From positions 6,138,001-6,202,000 of the forward strand of contig NZ_JADBEM010000001.1 in the NCBI RefSeq assembly GCF_014873875.1: DNA of 64,000 nt. The letters are read 5' to 3'. Below, piece after piece: positions 60,489 to 64,000 of this stretch (positions are counted from its first letter, which is position 1; every line of letters starts with the position of its first letter). Both the position numbers and the translations under genes were made by a program. The notes below the pieces were generated by a model. That model saw nothing but the letters and a program-made list of their open reading frames with translations. It searched no databases and was not told where the DNA came from. The stretch comes from Actinopolymorpha pittospori. Its GTDB lineage: Bacteria; Actinomycetota; Actinomycetes; Propionibacteriales; Actinopolymorphaceae.

Positions 60489-61199
60489 TCACCGGCCGAT
60501 CGAGGCGAACCACTCGTCCAGGCGCTGGTCATAGTCGGCGGCCACACGGAGTTCGCGGCCCATACCTCGGCGAAGCCATCGGAGCTCCAGAAGCTGGTTC
60601 GTGAGAGCCGCCGGGAGCGCACCGGCGAGATGCGGACGACGGTGCGTCCAGTCCACACAGGTACGTGCGAACACCCGGCGGCTCGACCTCACGGCTCCAC
60701 CGTCGATGCGCAGGTTGGCCAGCAGCTCAAGGCCGGAGGCGGTGAGCTGGTGGTCACGCTCGTCGACAGGAGCGATCGCCTCCGCGGCGAGGAGGCGATC
60801 ACGGAGTTCGACGCCGCGGCGTCCGGCGAGGTGGTCGTAACACGTCCGGGCCTCGCTCAGCCCGCGAGCGGCACGGTCCGACCGTAGTGACCGTACGGAC
60901 GTCGCCGGGGCGAGCTGGGCCAGCGCTTCCAGGAGCACGGCGACGTGCGGTCCGGCTAGTTCGTGGTAGCGGTGCCGGCCCTGTGCTCGTACCGACACCA
61001 GTCCGGCCTCGACCAGTTGACGCAGGTGCGCGGTCGCGGTGGCCGGGCGCACCCCCGCGTAACGGGCGAGCTCTCCGGCCGGGAGCGCCCTGCCCTCGGC
61101 GAGCGCGACCAGCATCGCCAGCCGAGTGGGATCACCGATCAGGGTGGCGACCGGGGCGAGATCGCGGTCCCGGATCCGTGGGGCGTCCGGGTCGATCAT
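60489..61199 (-). CDS. ArsR-family winged-helix regulator (long form)
   Basis: 236 aa. HTH at about 15-80: VATLIGDPTRLAMLVALAEGRALPAGELARYAGVRPATATAHLRQLVEAGLV. The wing is GRHRYHELAG. The second half (EARTCYDHLAGRRGVELRDRLL, FARTCVDWTHRRPHLAGALPAAL) is conserved in a long ArsR subgroup with no known effector. ATG 61199 was chosen. It is divergent from the SnoaL-like gene with a 30-bp inverted repeat between them. Its two conserved Cys residues could be sensory, which is speculation. Confidence 0.85.
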   Translation of the reverse strand: MIDPDAPRIRDRDLAPVATLIGDPTRLAMLVALAEGRALPAGELARYAGVRPATATAHLRQLVEAGLVSVRAQGRHRYHELAGPHVAVLLEALAQLAPATSVRSLRSDRAARGLSEARTCYDHLAGRRGVELRDRLLAAEAIAPVDERDHQLTASGLELLANLRIDGGAVRSSRRVFARTCVDWTHRRPHLAGALPAALTNQLLELRWLRRGMGRELRVAADYDQRLDEWFASIGR

Positions 61200-61216
61200 G
61201 ACGTGAGTGTGTCACA

Positions 61217-61246
61217 GGGACAGTTTGCTCCCGACCAAACCGTCCC
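61217..61246. promoter_or_regulatory. 30-bp inverted repeat between ArsR and SnoaL-like genes
   Basis: GGGACAGTTTG (61217-61227) and CAAACCGTCCC (61236-61246) match as inverted arms in 10 of 11 positions with an 8-bp spacer. This is a strong operator candidate for the divergent ArsR regulator. Confidence 0.7.
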
Positions 61247-61301
61247 GCTCCTAAGGTCGGCGGTGTTCCCGACACCCGTCGACAGAAGGAGTTTGAGCAT
61301 C

Positions 61302-61727
61302 ATGTCCAATCCGACCAGGTCGAAGCAGGAGCAGATCAAGCACATCTTCACCGCGTGGGACGACGCACTCGGAGCGAAGGACCTCGACGGCGCGATGAAG
61401 CTCTACCACCCCGACGCGACCTTGGAGAGTCCACTGGTCTGTCACCTGCTGGGAAGCAGGGAAGGGATCGTCAGGGGCCGGGACAACCTGCGGGCGTTCG
61501 TGGAGAAGGTCTTCGCACACCAGCCCGAGAATCGACGTCGGTTCCGCGCCAGGTACCTCACCGACGGTTCGCGGATCACCTGGGAGTACCCGCGACGGTC
61601 GCCGGATGGTGACCAGATGGACATCGTCGAGGTCATGGAGGTCCGGGACGGGCTCATCGCCCACCACCGGGTCTACTGGGGATGGGTGAGCGTCGGCATG
61701 CTCACCAGCGGCGAGCACTCCAGGTGA
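61302..61727 (+). CDS. SnoaL/NTF2-like protein
   Basis: 141 aa with one NTF2-like fold: IFTAWDDALGAKDLDGAMKLYHPDATLESPL, GRDNLRAFVEKVF, VEVMEVRDGLIAHHRVYWGW. Such proteins act as small isomerases, cyclases or ligand-binding domains. ATG 61302; AGAAGGAG lies 13 bases before. It is divergent from the ArsR-type regulator across a 30-bp inverted repeat, so its expression is probably controlled by it. The function is unknown. Confidence 0.82.
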   Translation: MSNPTRSKQEQIKHIFTAWDDALGAKDLDGAMKLYHPDATLESPLVCHLLGSREGIVRGRDNLRAFVEKVFAHQPENRRRFRARYLTDGSRITWEYPRRSPDGDQMDIVEVMEVRDGLIAHHRVYWGWVSVGMLTSGEHSR

Positions 61728-61785
61728 CAGGGCGCGTCGATGGAAATCTGTTGACGATGGTGCGAAACGCTCGCCAGGCTTGGGC

Positions 61786-62247
61786 ATGCCTCAAGTGAGC
61801 GTGAGACCCGCGACCATCGATGACGTGGAGTTCCTCAGCCGGACGGTGGCCTACTCCGTCGCGTCCATGGAGCATTCGGCGCAGGAGAAGGCCGAATGGC
61901 TGGCCGGTTTCCGGGAGGACACCAGGGAACAGATGTTGGGTTTGGTCGAGGACAGCCTGACCTACGTGGTGGAGGCCGACGGTGAACGCGTCGGGCGGCT
62001 GCGCGTAGTTCGGACCGCCGACCGGGTCTTCGTGGCCGGCATCCAGATCCGATCCGCTCACCAGGGCAAGGGGATCGGCACGGCCGTCCTCACGGGCCTG
62101 CTGAAGGAGGCGCGCGACAAGGGTGTGCCCGCCGAACTCCACGTCAGCAAGGACGATCCCGCTGCCGAGCGGCTGTACACCAGGCTTGGGTTCCGACGAT
62201 GTGGCGAGCAGGGCGACGACTACCTCATGACGACAACATCGCGTTGA
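61786..62247 (+). CDS. GNAT-family N-acetyltransferase
   Basis: 153 aa. N-terminal VSVRPATIDDVEFLSRTVAYSV; acetyl-CoA motif A IQIRSAHQGKGIGTAVL; motif B DPAAERLYTRLGFRRCGE. ATG 61786 (MPQVSV) is preferred over a TTG two codons earlier. The acceptor is unknown. It ends before a strong hairpin shared with the convergent SDR gene. Confidence 0.88.
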   Translation: MPQVSVRPATIDDVEFLSRTVAYSVASMEHSAQEKAEWLAGFREDTREQMLGLVEDSLTYVVEADGERVGRLRVVRTADRVFVAGIQIRSAHQGKGIGTAVLTGLLKEARDKGVPAELHVSKDDPAAERLYTRLGFRRCGEQGDDYLMTTTSR

Positions 62248-62283
62248 CGCCGCACTCATCCGCACGAGATGCGATGGGAACCA

Positions 62284-62319
62284 GCGGCCCGCTCCGCGAT
62301 GGTGTTCGGAGCGGGCCGC
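62284..62319. terminator. Bidirectional terminator hairpin
   Basis: GCGGCCCGCTCCG (62284-62296) pairs perfectly with CGGAGCGGGCCGC (62307-62319) around a 10-base loop. It lies between the convergent GNAT and SDR genes. Confidence 0.7.
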
Positions 62320-62335
62320 CGGTGGTGAGTGATGC

Positions 62336-63079
62336 TCAGACGGCGACGCGTCCACCGTCGACGGGTAGCACCGCACCGTGCACGAAGCTCGAACGGTCGG
62401 TGGCCAGGAAGGTGATCGCCTCGGCGATCTCCTCAGCCGAGCCGGGCCGCCCGGCCGGGGCGGTGGCGGCCAGGTTGTCGAGGTCCTCGCCCATCACTGC
62501 CGTCCCCTCGGTGCGCGTGGGCCCGGGGCTGACCGCGTTGACCCGGACGCCGTGCGGTCCGTACTCCGCGGCCCAGGACTTGGTGAGCAACACCAGTGCG
62601 GCCTTGCTCGCGCCGTAGAGCGCCATTCCCGCGGCACCGAACTCGGCCACCATCGTGGACAGGTTGATGATGGCGCCGCTACCCCGCTTCGCCATCTCCG
62701 GTGCGAACTCGGCGACCAGGAAGAACGGCGCCTTCACGTTCAGCGCGAACACCGAGTCGAAGTCCTCCTCGGTCGCCTGGTCGGTAGGGCCGAACGGATA
62801 GATGCCCGCGTTGTTGACCAGGATGTCGACATCCCCGACGAGGTTCCTGGTCCGGCTGGCCAGCGAACGGACGGAGGCCCTGTCGCTCAGGTCGCTGGCC
62901 AGGAAGTCGGCGCGGCCGCCGGCCGAGCGAATGGTCTCGACCACCTGGCTCCCGCGCACTTCGTCCCGTCCGGTGACCACGACGTGCGCACCGAGTTCGG
63001 CGAGCGCGATGGCGGCCGCCCGTCCTATGCCGCTGTTTCCGCCGGTCACCAGCGCTGACTTTCCGCGCAGCTGTGTCAT
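62336..63079 (-). CDS. Short-chain dehydrogenase/reductase (SDR)
   Basis: 247 aa classical SDR: TGGNSGIG, NNAG, catalytic Ser in IINLSTMVAEFG, YGASK, then SPGPTRTEG and C-terminal SFVHGAVLPVDGG. TGRDE after the beta2 strand, with Arg, favours NADP. ATG 63079 follows GAGGAA. It lies 123 bp downstream of the LysR gene on the same strand, so it may be co-transcribed with it; more usual divergent LysR control is not seen. Confidence 0.9.
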   Translation of the reverse strand: MTQLRGKSALVTGGNSGIGRAAAIALAELGAHVVVTGRDEVRGSQVVETIRSAGGRADFLASDLSDRASVRSLASRTRNLVGDVDILVNNAGIYPFGPTDQATEEDFDSVFALNVKAPFFLVAEFAPEMAKRGSGAIINLSTMVAEFGAAGMALYGASKAALVLLTKSWAAEYGPHGVRVNAVSPGPTRTEGTAVMGEDLDNLAATAPAGRPGSAEEIAEAITFLATDRSSFVHGAVLPVDGGRVAV

Positions 63080-63201
63080 TTCCTCACCCACATCTCCAGC
63101 CCGCGGGTGGCGGGCGCTGGCCGGGTCTCTCCCGACCGGTGGGTGTAAGCCGGCGCAGGGCCTGGACCTTCCGACCGAGCTGTCGGAGTAGCTTATGGCC
63201 G

Positions 63202-64000
63202 CTATTGGCGGCGGGCGCTGTCCCGCGGCGCGGCGGGACACCGGCAGTCCAACGCGGCGACGAGTCGACCGACGTCGCGCCGGTGGGAGCTGGCGGGCCA
63301 CGCCGCCCAGGTGCGTCGTACCAGCGGATGACCGGCCAGTGGCGACCAGGTGATGGATTCCGGGAGCGGCTGGGACCAGTTCGGGGGTGCCAGGGCGAAG
63401 GTTCCCCCGGCGGCGACCGCGGCGATCTTGACGTCGGCGATGAGTTCCTGGCCCGCGGGAGCGGGCGGTCCGAGATCGATGCCGTGACTGCGCAAAGTCG
63501 CCGTGAGCTCGTCGTACCAGGCCGGACTCCCGTCGCGGGGGAAACCCACCCAGTCCAGACCGACGAGCGCGTCCAGGCGGATGCCGTCAGGCCGGGCGAG
63601 CTTCGCGGCCTGGTCCGAGGCCAGGAGTACGCCGAGGTGCTCCTCGACCGCGAGTACGGCGTCCAGGTCGTGGCCGATCGGGTGTTCGCGGACCAGCCCG
63701 ACGTCGATCTCGTCGGAGCGGAGGGCCGCGAACTGCGCCGCTGTGGACATATGACGCGCCAGCACCCTCGTTCTCGGGTAGGCGGCGGTCAGGTCGGCGA
63801 TCGGCTGGGTCAGCAAGTCGGTGGGCAACTCCAGGGGAATCCCCAGCCTCAGCGCGCTTTCCTCAGGCGTGGCATGACGGGAGACCGCGGCCAGCGCCTG
63901 GTCGTGCCGCGAGAGCACGGCGCGGGCCTCGGCCAGGAGTGTCATGCCGGCCTCGGTCGCCAGTACGCCGGTGCTTCGGCGCTTCAGGAGCTGGACACCA
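63202..64000 (-). CDS. LysR-family regulator, C-terminal part (5' end off the right edge)
   Basis: 266 codons are inside the window; the frame stays open to the right edge. The visible N-terminal end, VQLLKRRSTGVLATEAGMTLLAEARAVL, is the end of the LysR HTH and linker helix. The effector domain follows (ALRLGIPLELPTDLL, VLARHMSTAAQFAALRSDEIDVGLVREHP, VGLDWVGFPRDGSPAWYDEL). The HTH start is missing. The neighbouring SDR may be its target. Confidence 0.88.
   Translation of the reverse strand, partial: GVQLLKRRSTGVLATEAGMTLLAEARAVLSRHDQALAAVSRHATPEESALRLGIPLELPTDLLTQPIADLTAAYPRTRVLARHMSTAAQFAALRSDEIDVGLVREHPIGHDLDAVLAVEEHLGVLLASDQAAKLARPDGIRLDALVGLDWVGFPRDGSPAWYDELTATLRSHGIDLGPPAPAGQELIADVKIAAVAAGGTFALAPPNWSQPLPESITWSPLAGHPLVRRTWAAWPASSHRRDVGRLVAALDCRCPAAPRDSARRQ

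Overview
The window is high-GC DNA (roughly two thirds G+C, strong GC bias at third codon positions, many GTG starts and 4-bp ATGA/GTGA gene overlaps). Everything in it fits a free-living, soil-type actinomycete. The mix of carbohydrate importers without their own ATPases, ROK/IclR/TetR/MarR regulators, a P450 electron-transfer cluster and an NmtR/P1B-ATPase pair suggests a large-genome Actinomycetota such as Propionibacteriales (Kribbella/Actinopolymorpha-like). The genus is a guess. No rRNA, tRNA, IS element, phage or CRISPR array was seen.

Layout. 0-5 kb: two CNNM/CorC membrane proteins, a cupredoxin-like lipoprotein lacking the usual Cys ligand, and a divergent nickel/cobalt-type sensor (NmtR) and P1B4 ATPase pair. 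5-9.8 kb: a methyltransferase/TetR pair with a double palindrome, a MarR/LLM flavin oxidoreductase pair with three matching palindromes, a coiled-coil protein and an exo/endonuclease-family protein. 9.8-14.6 kb: a three-gene ABC-2 type exporter, then decaying DNA (frameshifted phosphotransferase, internally deleted hydrolase, about 800 bp without a convincing gene). 14.6-22.6 kb: a glycan-use operon (TIM-barrel isomerase, LplB/LplC-type permeases, binding protein, GH20-like protein interrupted by an in-frame TGA, Gfo/Idh/MocA oxidoreductase). 22.6-30.2 kb: an SDR/TetR pair, an operon of an orphan family-5 binding protein with an Fe/2OG-type dioxygenase and an enolase-superfamily enzyme, an FKBP isomerase and a P-loop kinase. 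30.3-31.8 kb: a second TetR/methyltransferase pair that looks paralogous to the first and carries the same operator core. 31.8-38.0 kb: a self-contained P450 cluster (two P450s, [3Fe-4S]-type ferredoxin, ferredoxin reductase, TetR) divergent from an MFS exporter.

38-53.5 kb is a sugar and sugar-acid region: a thioredoxin-like protein; a CUT1 importer with a UxuA-like mannonate dehydratase; a ROK regulator followed by a CUT2 (xylose/ribose-type) importer with a single-domain ATPase; then a five-gene operon of CUT1 importer, IclR regulator and enolase-superfamily dehydratase. 53.5-64 kb: a GMC oxidoreductase/TetR pair, a secreted M14 metallopeptidase with Ca-binding-like loops, a degenerate histidine kinase linked to a DoxX-like protein and a copper-storage (Csp-type) four-helix protein, an ArsR/SnoaL pair with a 30-bp inverted repeat, a GNAT acetyltransferase, and an SDR with a LysR regulator that runs off the right edge.

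Recurring theme: the window is built from small regulator/target modules, each with its own palindromic operator in the shared intergenic region. Three CUT1 importers have no ATPase gene nearby, so they probably share an MsiK-type ATPase encoded elsewhere.
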